Assembly: GCA_023014365.1 (NCBI GenBank)
Contig: JAEBUN010000034.1
Location: forward strand, 62,001-126,000
Length of the DNA stretch: 64,000 nt
From: Lepiota brunneoincarnata
Taxonomy: Eukaryota; Basidiomycota; Agaricomycetes; Agaricales; Agaricaceae
Direction: 5' to 3'
This document shows, in pieces, positions 9,445 through 19,901 of this stretch. The first letter of the stretch is position 1; every line of letters starts with the position of its first letter. The notes beneath the pieces were generated by a model, which made no database searches, was not told the origin of the DNA, and was given only the letters and a program-made list of their open reading frames with translations. The position numbers and the translations under genes are program-made.

Positions 9445-9830
9445 TGTTACCCGGGTTAGGGGTTCGCTCTTGAGTAGCACGGCGTTCGTGGCAAGATGTC
9501 TATACAGACTTGGTCTTGTCCTACTAGGCGTGACTTAGAGACAACGGAGCACTATAGTCCAGCCGGTGTAAGGGCAAAGAGGTATAGGAGGCAAGAACTG
9601 TATAACACTAAGATAAGGATACAAGGTATTGTACTGTATCCTTATATACTTCTAAGTGTGGCTGTACTCCTACTATAATAATCCAGACCGGGGTAACTAT
9701 GAGTCAGAGATAAGAGAACATGAGGCGTATACTAAGAATAGTCCTTCTGATGTACACTACTGATAGTTTCATAGTGACATGGGAATGTGAACTAAAAATA
9801 ACTGTCCTTCTGATGTGGTTTCTGATAACA
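9445..9830 (-). repeat. Element B 5' LTR
   Basis: The LTR is 386 bp and nearly identical to 1646-2031, with two noticed differences (gacgac/gacaac and ggttta/ggtgta). It is followed by gggcg at 9831-9835, the second copy of the target duplication. The sense strand promoter elements are those described for the primer site. Confidence 0.95.
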
Positions 9831-9835
9831 GGGCG

Positions 9836-10359
9836 GGGGGTTGGACTTGCGGCCTCAGCTTATGTGCTGTGCCCTCCTACTGTCCTAGTCCATATTTCAG
9901 GAAGTCGGAGCCGAAGCGGAGCGAGGCAGAAGAGAGGAGAGGATAGGGAACAGGGAGCTGGTCCGCTGCTCGATTCGATTATCAGACTGAAGAGTACAAG
10001 CCAAGTACCTACAGTATATATACTTCTGGTCCTATGAACTATGACTCATACTGACTGTGCGGAGCAAAGCGGAGACCCATATGGTTACAAACGGATTACA
10101 AACAAAATGGAGACCGGTACGGGTATGGAGACTGGTAACGTATCTTGGCTACGGACGGGAAATGGAGACTGGGAAATAGAGACAGCAAGGGTCAGGTGAC
10201 CATGGCACGTGTGGAGGTGGTCGCGTGATCGGGGCAGTGGGTTGCAGTCGGAGTGAGTCGGGGCCGAGTCGGAGGGCAGAGGGTTGTTGTGTGGAACGTA
10301 CGTGGAGTCGAGAAGCCGAAGTATAATGGTTAAGCTCTGGGTTTGGCATGGATATGACA
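9836..10359 (-). repeat. Element A 3' LTR, second fragment
   Basis: This continues the A LTR after the element B insertion (gggggttggacttgcggcc) and ends ATATGACA. Compared with the right LTR it shows scattered C/T and G/A differences, many at CpG sites. Confidence 0.93.
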
Positions 10360-10362
10360 GTG

Positions 10363-10372
10363 CCCCCCCTTT
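10363..10372 (-). promoter_or_regulatory. Element A polypurine tract
   Basis: In the sense (minus) direction the sequence AAAGGGGGGG lies three bases before the 3' LTR. That is the expected position for the plus-strand primer of reverse transcription. Confidence 0.7.
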
Positions 10373-10416
10373 AGGGCCAAGCCTCGAGGCCCTAGGTGGT
10401 GGGTGATCAGTGAAAC

Positions 10417-10785
10417 TCAGAGTGAATGGAGGGGGCCAGGCTTAGCGGGGTAAGAGGAATGGAAAGCCTCTACTAGATCTGTAGCATGTTCAAGCTCGGT
10501 AGCCGGTAACCATGAAGACTCTTCTTCGGTGTCTTTGTACCCTAACCAGATGACTTTATAGAGGAGCTTGCATGCGCGGCACCGATCAATTTTTGAGTCG
10601 ACAATGCGAGCAATCTCGTATTCTGGTTCTCCGTCAATAGAAACCGGCGCAGGCGGGTATGGTGTTAGGCATGGACGGTTCGAGCATGGAAACATGGAAG
10701 ACTGGGTGTACTCCACGCATGGAATCAGGAAGTCGGAGTGTAAAGGAGTGGGTACCTGCTTGGGCAATGATCTCGTAGGGTCCAA
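10417..10785 (-). pseudogene. Element A chromodomain, out of frame with the integrase
   Basis: The frame contains a C-terminal chromodomain (EYEIARIVDSKID, then LLYKVIWLGY and a tryptophan in SSWLPATEL). It is one frame away from the integrase ORF, which ends at 10634 (IPACAGFY), so a frameshift lies near 10640-10660. The chromodomain is probably lost from any product. Confidence 0.8.
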
Positions 10786-12385
10786 GGAACTTTTCGGAGA
10801 GTTTTTTGGAAGGACGGGTGGTGCGGAAGAATTGGGCTTTCATGAATACCTTTTGTCCAACCTTGAAGTCCAGGGTGGGGAGTTGGCGGATGTCGGCGGA
10901 GGTCTGATAGCGTTGCTGGGCTAGCGCTATTTCAGACTTCAAGGTGGTATGTAGGTCGTCGAGGTCAACAGCAAAATGGCAGGCCCGAGCGGAGGCAAGA
11001 TCGCGTTCAGGATGAACTGTGATGTTCGGATGGTATCCTTTATTAGTGAAGAATGGGGAGATACCGGTGGTGGCACTAGGAGCATTGTTGTAAGCAAACT
11101 CAGCTAGTGGTAGTAATTCAGACCAATTGTCCTGTTGGTAGTTACAATAGACCTGGAGATATTGTTCCAGGGTCTGGTTGGTGCGTTCCGTCTGTCCGTC
11201 GCCTTCTGGGTGGTAGCCCGAAGTGAAGTGTAGTTTCATGTCGAGGGCTTGTCCCAATGAGCAGAAGAAGTGAGAGACGAATTCGGAGCTGCGGTCAGAG
11301 GTAACATGTTCGGGTACGCCATGCTTGGAGAAGACATGGAGGATGAATAGGCAGGCGAGGTCGGAGGAGGTGACGGTATTGTAGGTGGGGATGAATAAGG
11401 ATTGCTTGGTGAGTCTGTCAACTATTACTAGGATGGCATCGTAGCTGGAGGAGGCGGGGAGTTTCTCAATGAAGTCCATGGAGATTGAATTCCAAGGGCG
11501 TTCAGGGATGGGGAGTTGCTTGAGGAGACCGTAGGGGTGGTGGCGCTGGGGTTTAGACCTCATACAGGTGACACAAGACTTACAGAAATCTTTGACGAAG
11601 GTGCGGACACTAGGCCAGGTGTATTCGCGCCGGATGAGTTCCAATGTTTTATTCTGACTGAAGTGGCCGGCTAGGACATGATCATGCTTGTACTGGAGGA
11701 CCCAAAGTCGGAGATTGTCAGCGTCAGGGACGTAGATTCTGTCGTCTAGGAGGAGGAAACCTTTGTCGTTGACTGACCAACGGCCTTCTGGGCTAGCAAG
11801 ATGGGCGGAGGCGGTCGGGTCCGCTGGTAGAGCGGCGAGGATATCGCGGTGTAGTTGGTCGAGATCCATGACTACAGCAGCGCGAAGGGAAGGGGCGTAA
11901 AGAGTGGTGGCACGGACGGAGGCCGCGAGCTGTTCGTGGGTGAACACAGGCCAGAAGTTGTGTGGGTTGACTGATGCATAGTCGCTATTCCCCCCTTTAG
12001 GGTAGACGTCCCATCGTCTAGTTAGGGCATCAGGCTTGGTGCCGAGGCGGCCGGGTTGGAACCGGATGACGAGGTGGAATTGGGATAGGAACTCGGACCA
12101 ACGAGCTTGGCGGCAAGTGAGGATTTTGGTGGTGCAGAAGTATTCGAGGTTTTTGTGGTCGGTGACTACATCAATAGTAAGAGGGGCACCCTCAAGATAG
12201 TGCCACCAGATACGAAAAGCTTCGAATATTGCCAGGAGTTCCTTGTTGTGGGTGTCATAATTAAGTTCGGCCGTGTTAAAGGTGCGGGAATGCAATGGGG
12301 TGAACCTCCCCATCATCAGCGATGATAGAGAGGATAGCCGCAAGGGCGTAGTCGGAGGCATCGGTCTCGACAATGATCTGAGCAT
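10634..12385 (-). pseudogene. Element A RNase H and integrase
   Basis: The 583-codon frame starts in the RNase H (ELNYDTHNKELLAIFEA), then has an integrase zinc region (HDHVLAGHFSQNKT with CKSCVTC) and a DDE core with SMDFIEKL, VTSDRSSEF and GQTERTNQ. The spacing between the second aspartate and the glutamate fits a DD35E integrase. The start is artificial: the frame is one base off the RT frame, which ends at 12276 (HPIAFPHL), so RT and RNase H are separated by a frameshift near 12290. Confidence 0.88.
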
Positions 12386-13481
12386 CGGGGGCCCAAGGAG
12401 TGAGGACGGGGGCGGATATGAATGCTTCCTTCAGGGAGTTAAAGGCTTCGCAGCATTTGTCGGTGAAATTCCATTTCACGTCTTTGCGGGTGAGGCGAGT
12501 GAGCGGAACGACAATGTCGGAGTAACCGTGAATGAAGCGACGGTAGAAGTTGGCGAAACCTAAGAAGGACTGGATGTCCTTGACTTTCTTGGGTTCCGGC
12601 CACTCCTGGATGGTCTTGACCTTAGATTGGTCCATTCGGAGACCGTCGGGGGAAAGGATGTAGCCGAGATATTCCACTGTGTCAGAGTGGAACTGGCATT
12701 TGTCGGGGCGGGCGTATAGACCGTGTTGTCGGAGCCGCTTGAGGACCTCCTTGACTTGGTCACGATGGATACTATGATTGTCGGAGTATATCAGAATGTC
12801 GTCAAGGTAGATAGTAACGCAGATGTCGAGCATGTCCTTGAATATATTGTTCATGAACCGCTGGAAGGTGGCGGGGGCGTTGGTGAGGCCGAAAGGCATG
12901 ACCATCCATTCGAAGGAGCCGTAGCGGGTCCGAAAGGCGGTCTTCCATTCATCGCCGTCAGCAACGTGGACTAGATGGTAAGTGTGACGGAGGTCAATTT
13001 TGGTATATATGCGGGCTTTGCGAGGGGAGTCTAAGAGGTCGGAGATGAGCGGAAGGGGGTAGCGATCCTTCTTGGTAATACAGTTGAGACCTCTAAAATC
13101 AACACATAAACGGAGGGAGCCGTCCTTTTTCTTTACGAAGAGGACCGGGGCTCCATGAGGAGAAGTGGAGGGGCGAATGAAGCCAATAGATAAATGTTCG
13201 TCAATGAAGTCACGTAGAGCTCCAAGCTCTGATTGTGAAAGGGAGTAAATGGTACCGACCGGAGGCTGACCGCCGTCCTCTAGGTTAATCTGGAGGTCGT
13301 AAGGGCGGTGTGGAGTGAGTGTGTCAGCACGCGATTTACTGAAAACTTCAGCGAACTCGTGGTATTCCTCGGGGATGGACGACTGTCTCGGGGAGCTGAG
13401 CCTGTCGGCCTTTAGCCTTGGCATCAGGGAATTTTTTCTTGTCACAGTTGGCAGCCCTGTGATTGGGATCTGTGCAGACAA
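12276..13481 (-). pseudogene. Element A reverse transcriptase
   Basis: The 401-codon frame carries a typical gypsy [16 protein letters not shown] leader, [35 protein letters not shown], the catalytic YLDD (near 12800) and the thumb region ([15 protein letters not shown]). The first 30 codons are the shifted reading of the Gag zinc-knuckle region. No protease motif (DTG or DSG) occurs between Gag and RT, so the protease coding part is deleted or lost. Confidence 0.9.
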
Positions 13482-13503
13482 GGCAGAGGTTATTGTCGAA
13501 ACG

Positions 13504-14746
13504 TCATTGACGTTCCTCAGGGGTTAATTTACCGTCCTTACCAAGTTTACTAGTAAGGTCAGATTTGGGCGGGGCCGATTTCGGACCGGCGGGCGGATTG
13601 GGCGGATTGCCCTTGAAGTTGTTGGGGGTGCTGCCTTTGTTATTATTGGCAGGCTTGGCGGCGGGTTGCGGGTTGGTCAAGGTGGAAGGGGATGGGTTAC
13701 CTCCAGGTTTCCTAGAGGTGGTCAGGTCCGAAGCGGCTTTGGCGCGGGCCTTCTCGCGTTGGCATTCCCAATAGCGGGCGTCGATCTTCATTGCTGCTGC
13801 CTGCATTTCAATGAAGGTGTCAGGTTTGCCGTCGGGCCGATTGGACAGAATGTCCTGGATGCGGTCGGGGAGGCCCTTGTAGTAGCGGTGACAAAATACT
13901 TCGTCACCCCAGTGGAGTTGGCCAGCTAGGCGGAGAAAGTCGACATTGTAGACGGCGATCTTCTCGTCGTAGCGCATTTGGAGGGAGTCGAGCTGCTCAG
14001 CAGCTTCTCCGGTCGGATCCGCAGGACCGAAATTGGTCTGCAGTTCCAGGGTGAACTGGTCCCAGTCCTCGATCCAGTCGTATTATTCCGTGGTTGTCGG
14101 CCTTGTCGAGGCCGATTTCGAAGTGTTGCTGTGCCACGCCTGTGAGGTACGTCAACGCAAAGTTGACCTTGGTGGCGGGGATAGCGAACTGGGCCGGGTT
14201 AGTACGGAAGTAGAGCCGACATTGGAAGAGGAAGGGTTTGAGTTTGGCAGGGTCGGAACCTGTAAAGATGTCAGGTTCGCGAGCTTTGGTACGGGGAGTT
14301 CGAGGAGGCTGTGGGGCTTGAGAGTTCCCATGGCCGTCCATTTGATCGGCTATGCATTGGAAAACTCGGAGTATGAGTCTATCATGGTCGTCTCAGGTGT
14401 TGCCAGGTGGAATGTTGTTGTTGTTGTCGCCGTTGTCTGATGGTTCGTCATCACCCGGGGGCCCGTCCCCGTTGTCAGGATAGTCATTGGGATCACCAGG
14501 GTCGCTGGGATCAGGATTGGGGTCGGGGCCTTCGTCAGGGCCATCAGGAGTCCGAAATAACGAAGGTTGGACATCTTCAGAGAAGCAGTCGGGAGTCGAC
14601 GGTGCGACCAATTGTAGACAAGAGCGAGGAGCCCTCGGGGAATCAGGTTGCAGTTCTTCAGAAAGGGGTTGTCGAGCGACACGTCTACTACGGCGAACAG
14701 CCGGGGACACGAGAGTGCGGGTACGGGTGACTGTTCGAGAGACCAT
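13504..14746 (-). pseudogene. Element A Gag, frameshifted
   Basis: The start is ATG 14746 (MVSRTVTRTRTLV), with a basic then acidic, Asp/Pro-rich N-terminus. A capsid region follows in another frame from 14341 (AREPDIFTGSDPAKLKPFLFQ) and a third segment from 13977 (VYNVDFLRLAGQLHWGDE). The frame meets TGA at 13504-13506 where RQ(R)R is expected, consistent with CGA to TGA. Beyond it the same frame reads a zinc knuckle ([14 protein letters not shown]). At least two indels separate the pieces. Confidence 0.8.
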
Positions 14747-14786
14747 GGTTAGAAGGGATCAGAAAATGTGATGGACAGGAGGAGTG

Positions 14787-14799
14787 TCAGTCTGATAAT
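14787..14799 (-). promoter_or_regulatory. Element A primer site complementary to its own LTR
   Basis: The 13-mer tcagtctgataat lies two bases inside the 5' LTR end. Its complement attatcagactga occurs in the LTR at 15068-15080. In the sense RNA this copy starts about 30 bases after a TATATATA box. As in element B, this points to Tf1-like self-priming rather than tRNA priming. Confidence 0.7.
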
Positions 14800-14801
14800 A
14801 C

Positions 14802-15449
14802 TGTTAGAGCCAGTGCGGGTCGGGACCGAAGCGGAGGGTCGGGGTGGTATCCTTGATATAAGGTAACCCGGGATGGGGCAAAGTCAGTACGTAGACTTTG
14901 GAACCGAGGTGGAGTATGTTGGGCAGGGGGTTGGACTTGTGGCCTCAGCTTATGTGCTGTGCCCTCCTACTGTCCTAGTCCGTATTTCAGGAAGTCGGAG
15001 CCGAAGCGGAGCGAGGCAGAAGAGAGGAGAGGATAGGGAACAGGGAGCTGGTCCACTGCTCGATTTGATTATCAGACTGAAGAGTACAAGCCAAGTACCT
15101 ACGGTATATATACTTCTGGTCCTACGAACTATGACTCGTACTGACTGTGCGGAGCGAAGCGGAGACCCATATGGTTACAAACGGATTACAAACAAAATGG
15201 AGACCGGTACGGGTATGGAGACTGGTAACGTATCTTGGCTACGGACAGGAAATGGAGACTGGGAAATAGAGACAGCGAGGGTCAGGTGACCATGGCACGT
15301 ATGGAGGTGGTCGCGTGATCGGGGCAGTAGGTTGTGGTCGGAGTGAGTCGGGGCCGAGTCGGAGGGCAGAGGGTTGTTGTGTGGAACGTACGTGGAGTCG
15401 AGAAGCCGAAGTATAATGGTTAAGCTCTGGGTTTGGCATGGATATGACA
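14802..15449 (-). repeat. Element A 5' LTR
   Basis: This is a complete LTR of 648 bp, TGTTAGAG to ATATGACA on the plus strand, followed by the TSD gtatc (15450-15454). In the sense direction the TATA box lies near 15105-15112. Confidence 0.93.
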
Positions 15450-15454
15450 GTATC

Positions 15455-16154
15455 CCACCACCCTCCATGAGGTATCCACAGCTACTACTATGGGTTGTTT
15501 ACTCAGAAATTTGGGGTTCCTGGTCGGGAAACAGCGCTGAATCGCATCTTTCAGCTCCTGCTGCGCTTTCCGTTCATTTTCTCCCCATTCAAACTCTTGT
15601 CCCTTCTTAAGCTTTTCGTATAGAGGTGCAGCAATGGCTATGAACTTCAGGATATGATTCCTGCAGCGCGTAGCTGTTCCTAGAAAACCCCTTAGCTCTG
15701 AGACATTCTCGCAATCCCCCCATCTTAAAATTTTTCCGATGGTGTCTGTGGCAGGCAACCGTCCTTTATAGGAGCATTCAAAACCCACTACAGTGATTTC
15801 ATCAGCGCAGATAGTCGTCTTGGGCCCAGAGAAGGTTCCCCCTATGTATTTCATCCTCTGTAGAATCCTATTGACTGTCTGCATGTGTTCCCATACAAAT
15901 TGTCGGATCTCTGGGTTCTTTTTCAACGTCTCTTCAGTGCCATCTGGCAACTCGTATCTGGTTTTCGGGCCTCTGATAGGTACATCATATATGTACGGCA
16001 TCATGTATTCTGGTATCTCACTGGCTAGGATCGCTGTTACATCCTCATGAAATATAGGCACTGAATTGGTCCATCCCATAGGTAGCGTCACTAAGTGTAG
16101 CACTCCAAAAGGCGTCTGGAACGTTGTTAAGTCCTGAGACGACTCAGCTAACAA
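15455..16154 (-). pseudogene. Element E reverse transcriptase, C-terminal part
   Basis: The frame reads an RT from SSQDLTTFQTPFG through LHLVTLPMGWTNSV to the connection domain (LRGFLGTATRCRNHILKF) and stops where element A was inserted (WRVVGY). At the catalytic site it reads YIYDV where related elements have two adjacent aspartates, so the first catalytic aspartate seems replaced by tyrosine. The enzyme would be inactive. Confidence 0.8.
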
Positions 16155-17100
16155 TCACTCGTCATATCCAACATACAGATCCAGGATGCCTCCACAAGCC
16201 CTTCCTGCAAAGTGCATCACCAAATCTTCCGTTGCTGGTGGCAGCCCTGAATGCACTATTGTTACTCTGTTCAGCGGTTCCAAGCTGTGTACCAGTCTCA
16301 AACTTTTTCCATCTTTCTTTACCACACAGAACCATCTGGATCTATAGGATGAGTTCGACGGCTCGTATACACCAGCACTAATCTTTCTTTTTATAATGGC
16401 ACAGACTTCATCATAGATTGCTGGTGGAATTGGAATGGGCTTTTCAACCCATGGAGTATGTTCTACCATCGGTATCTTGATTGGTGGGAAGAAATCTTCC
16501 CTAAAACATCCCTTTTCCTCATCTGTCCAGGCGAATGCCTTCTCTTGAAGCATCATGATGTGGTGCATCAGCTTTCTTTCTTCTGGCCACAAGAAATCCC
16601 CTGCATGGGCTTCATCCAGCTTAAGCTTATGCTCCTCAGTATATCTGCCTGTCGGGACAAACTCTGGAGGATGCATGCTAAGCTCAGGCATTTCTGCCAG
16701 TGGGTCCCCTTTTATTTCTCATTTTATCCTGAATCTCTCCGGTAAATCACCCAACACTGGCCTCACTTTTAAGGCTACTGGTTTATATTTCTTCCCAGCC
16801 AGGCATTGTACCGTATCTTCGTCATCTTCTTCTGTTTCAAAGACAGTTATTCCCTGGTCCTCTGTGCCCTGCGCGTTGGCTATGCGTCCTAGGCACAATA
16901 ACGCCGTCGCTTTATCTTCTTGTGGACAGTCCTCATCGCGTATGACTCGGTCAATGAACATTAGCTGTAGCTCGGCCTCTGAGAAGCTTCCTTTCACTAA
17001 ACTTAGTGTTTGTGCGATGACAGGGCCCTTCTCATCATCATAGTCTATTATACAAGCCACCTCTCCTTGTCCCTTAGTCAACTCATTGAGGTTTCTTGTA
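16155..17100 (-). pseudogene. Element E Pol, N-terminal RT part and linker
   Basis: The minus-strand pieces 16719-17081 and 16155-16691 give a linker (MTKGQGEVACIIDYDDEKG) and the RT fingers (PIKIPMVEHTPWVEKPIPIP, WFCVVKKDGKSLRLVHSLEPLN). They are separated by TGA at 16719-16721 (IK(R)EIKGDPLAE). A second TGA at 16155-16157 splits GYDE from LLAESS. Both fit CGA to TGA changes. Confidence 0.78.
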
Positions 17101-17797
17101 AATTTTGACTGTTTTCTCTAAGCTTAAGAGGATTACACTCTCCTCGAGCATAAGTTGGCAACACAGCCCTTTCTCTGGTATTTGGGTCTGTAATAACCAA
17201 GGTTTGCTCACCACTGGCGCTATTCCTGACTTTGCTAGCAGTCATTACATCAAATGGTCGTCCCAGCAGTACTCGATACACGGGGTTGCAAACTATGTGA
17301 ACTTGCAAATAGATTGTGACTCCCCTGCAGGTAAAGCCTACATTCTTTGCCAACCCACAAGTCTTTTCAACCTGCCCATTCACACTCTGCAAATTAATCG
17401 TAGTGTCTGGGTCCCAAGAAACTTGACATGCAATCGCTGCTTCCTGACTCATGGATACAATCTGTGACCCACTATCTAGCAAGGCCTCTTCCTGCCAAAT
17501 CCCATTTATCAGCGTCGGAACTACTCTCAACGGTTCGCATTCTTTAGCAATAAACACTTGCCGTCCCCTGTCTCTTCTGGGAAGTGACTCCAAGTACTGC
17601 ATGATTGGATCCTGAGCTACCCAGGCTTGGGTTGCCGAGCCTTCTCGGAGCACTGTATCATACTTCCGAGAGCCGTCTGCCAACTCCGTTATCATGACCT
17701 GTACCAGCCCACTATTAATTTCCATATCTTCTGTATCATCTTCCAAGGGCCCAACTCCTGCTATTAAGCTTTGATTTGTGGGTACCCGTTTTCTCAT
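17078..17797 (-). pseudogene. Element E retropepsin-like protease region
   Basis: The 239-codon frame has the aspartic protease signature EALLDSGSQIVSM followed by a flap-like region and VLLGRPFDVM, the typical second hydrophobic-G-R motif of retropepsins. It precedes RT in the element order. Upstream, TGA 17801-17803 follows AYRE and probably replaced an arginine codon. Confidence 0.78.
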
Positions 17798-18188
17798 AAT
17801 TCACTCTCTATAAGCGTTCCTGTATAAAGGTGACAATGCCAAGAGTTCTCCATGTGATACTGAGGCTTCTCGCTTCAATACCCTGCTGAGTACTTCCTCA
17901 ACATCGACATTCCTCTCTATAGGGGCCTGGTGCTTATACGCAGGCTCCTTCTTGGATGATTCCATCCTTCTGACAGGCAGCGGTGGTACCTCAACGACCA
18001 GGCGCAGTGGTTTCACATTCCTATATATGGTAATTCCCCTGCTGCTGCACACGGTGGTTTCTCCGTTGTCTGCCCTATTTCCTCATTTTCTGATTCTTCT
18101 GATCGCTCAGAATCTGACACATCCTCAGCAGTCTGTCCTCTGGCGAAGGCGACCTTCTTCTTCAGAGCCAGCTCCTTCCTCGAACCCC

Positions 18189-19901
18189 TTAGAAACCCAA
18201 CTCCGAGTTCCAAGTCTTCACGCCACTCCTGGTGTCCAAATACTGGCTTGCTGAGGGCGTACCATCCATCAAACCACTAAGCTTAGCCTGTATCTGGGCC
18301 AATTGCTCAGCCAAAGACTGTATCTCAACATTATCATCCTTTCTGGTCATAAGCTTAACCTTTGGGGCACTCCCAGCGTGGATGGCAGCTGTTTCCAACA
18401 TTTCCATGCGCTGCTTCAGACGGCAGATTTCTTCTTCCGCTGGTAACCTTTGGTTTTCTGACCTTGGGAACGCTTTCTGTGCAAACACTGCTGCCGCTGG
18501 CACTTGTGGTAACTCAGGCTCAACCTCCGGCAGTTCTGGTACCTGAACGAAGAGTTGTCCCTTTGTTGCATAGTACTTCACTACTTTCTCTTTAATAGGC
18601 CCTTCTCCTCGAGGGATACTCAAGCCGTCTCCCATATATATTTTGTTCCCTTCGACTCTAATTCGGCCGGCTTGTTTATCCGCCTCCATGTCCGGGCAGA
18701 ATAACCAACTATGCCCCAATAACCAACAGTAGAAACACTTGCGATCAGAAAGTGACCCTGCCGGCCCACTTCCAGTATTCCTCTGAGCGTGATTATAGCC
18801 AGCATGATTATGTCCGTCCTTCACCAAACTCTCTAAGTATGATTTTAAAGTATGCCCCTGGATATTCATGAGGTCCTTAAGCTCAGCAAGACCACCTGCC
18901 ATCTGCAAGACTTCATCCTGAAACTTCTGCTTTAAGCTTTGCAGCTCTCACTTTACTACAGGGTCATAAGTCCCTGTTCCGGATGTCGCAGGTGGATGGC
19001 TCATCAATGCCGAGTTCACCAGCCTTGAATCCTGATGAAGGGATTGCATAAGTGTTTTGCCAATCAAAATTTTGACAGCTTTATCCACGACAATCCTCCA
19101 ATCATAGGGGTCCTCTTCACGTAAATCCTTTGCAGTTAGTGCCGACCCATCGCTCACGGTTCTACATGCCCTGGTGATTGCTAATCTTACATTGAGTATG
19201 TCCTGGAACACAGAGTCCAGTGCGCTTGTAAATAACTCGACTAGCTCTCAGTTCGAGACTACCGCCGGCGACTTTAGGCACTTCTCTGCTTCTAGAATGA
19301 ATTGCCTTTTGAAGTCCAAGACTCTATGCTCCTCATTCATTGCAATGCCTCTACTCTCTGTGCAGAGTTCCCTCAATCGTCGCACTGAGCCCTGCTCGGC
19401 TGCCACAGTCTCGGGATACTCTTTCTTCAATCTCTCTACGAAGCCTGTCCAGCTTCCTGCTGGGAACTCCGCAAAACTCATCCACTCTTCACGGATATCC
19501 TGGTCCACATATGACACTGCCCAATTTATCCTTTCTGCATCATCCGTCATCTTCGTTATCGTGAAGAGCCGTTCAAGCATCCAGAGATAATTTCTCAATG
19601 TCTGCAGTTTTGATGCATCCCATCTGGGAGCATTATTGCTAAAGGGAATTGGCATACGCTTGTGTCCCATTTTACTAGCTGTAGTTGTCGTAGATGGCGT
19701 AGTTTGGTTTGTCTGTACAGTCGGAGTTGACTGTGATATCTGTGGTACCGTAGAGGCACCAGGAGGGTTCGTATGAAACGAGTTTTGGTTTGTAAATGCT
19801 AAGCTTAGTGTAGGAACGGTCTGACCATCCTGGCTTTTGGTGTGCAGAATATGTGCTATATTGCGAGCTGAGGCTGGAAGCCTTATAGTAATTCTGGGCA
19901 C
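18189..19901 (-). pseudogene. Element E Gag with zinc knuckle, broken by TGA codons
   Basis: Three in-order pieces (19248-19901, 18948-19211, 18189-18908) read a Gag: an N-terminal low-complexity part, a capsid-like helical region (ERLFTITKMTDDAERINW), and a CX2CX4HX4C knuckle (CFYCWLLGHSWLFC). The breaks at 19248-19250 (VSN / ELVE) and 18948-18950 (VVK / ELQ) are TGA codons in frame, each explained by CGA to TGA. A coiled-coil-like stretch (ICRLKQRMEMLE) follows the knuckle. Confidence 0.75.

Larger units (their letters stand above)
1646..9830 (-). mobile_element. Element B: young self-priming chromodomain Ty3/gypsy retrotransposon
   Basis: This is a full-length element of 8185 bp with two 386-bp LTRs (1646-2031 and 9445-9830) that differ at only about two positions, and a perfect TSD gggcg (1641-1645 and 9831-9835). 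In minus-strand order it has the 5' LTR, a primer region complementary to the LTR itself, a leader ORF with hydrophobic segments, Gag, Pol (protease, RT, RNase H, integrase, chromodomain), and two overlapping ORFs after Pol. The pol frame is open except for one TGA at 6915-6917. Related copies C and D are present at the right end of the window. It is the youngest layer of the nest. Confidence 0.95.
1523..15449 (-). mobile_element. Element A: chromodomain Ty3/gypsy retrotransposon, defective, interrupted by element B
   Basis: Element A is bounded by LTRs of about 648 bp that begin TGTTAGAG and end ATATGACA, with the TSD gtatc on both sides. Genes run on the minus strand in the order gag, RT, RNase H, integrase, chromodomain (14746 down to 10417). 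Its left (3') LTR is split by element B. By eye the two LTRs differ at roughly 24 of 647 positions, nearly all transitions, so A is clearly older than B. Frameshifts, one TGA and the absence of a protease region make it defective. It is inserted in the pol gene of element E. Confidence 0.93.

Noticed and set aside
15420..15454. Host gene ending at the E/A border (frame running into the LTR)
   Set aside because: The last residues come from the A LTR. The true continuation is at position 1517 across the insertion.
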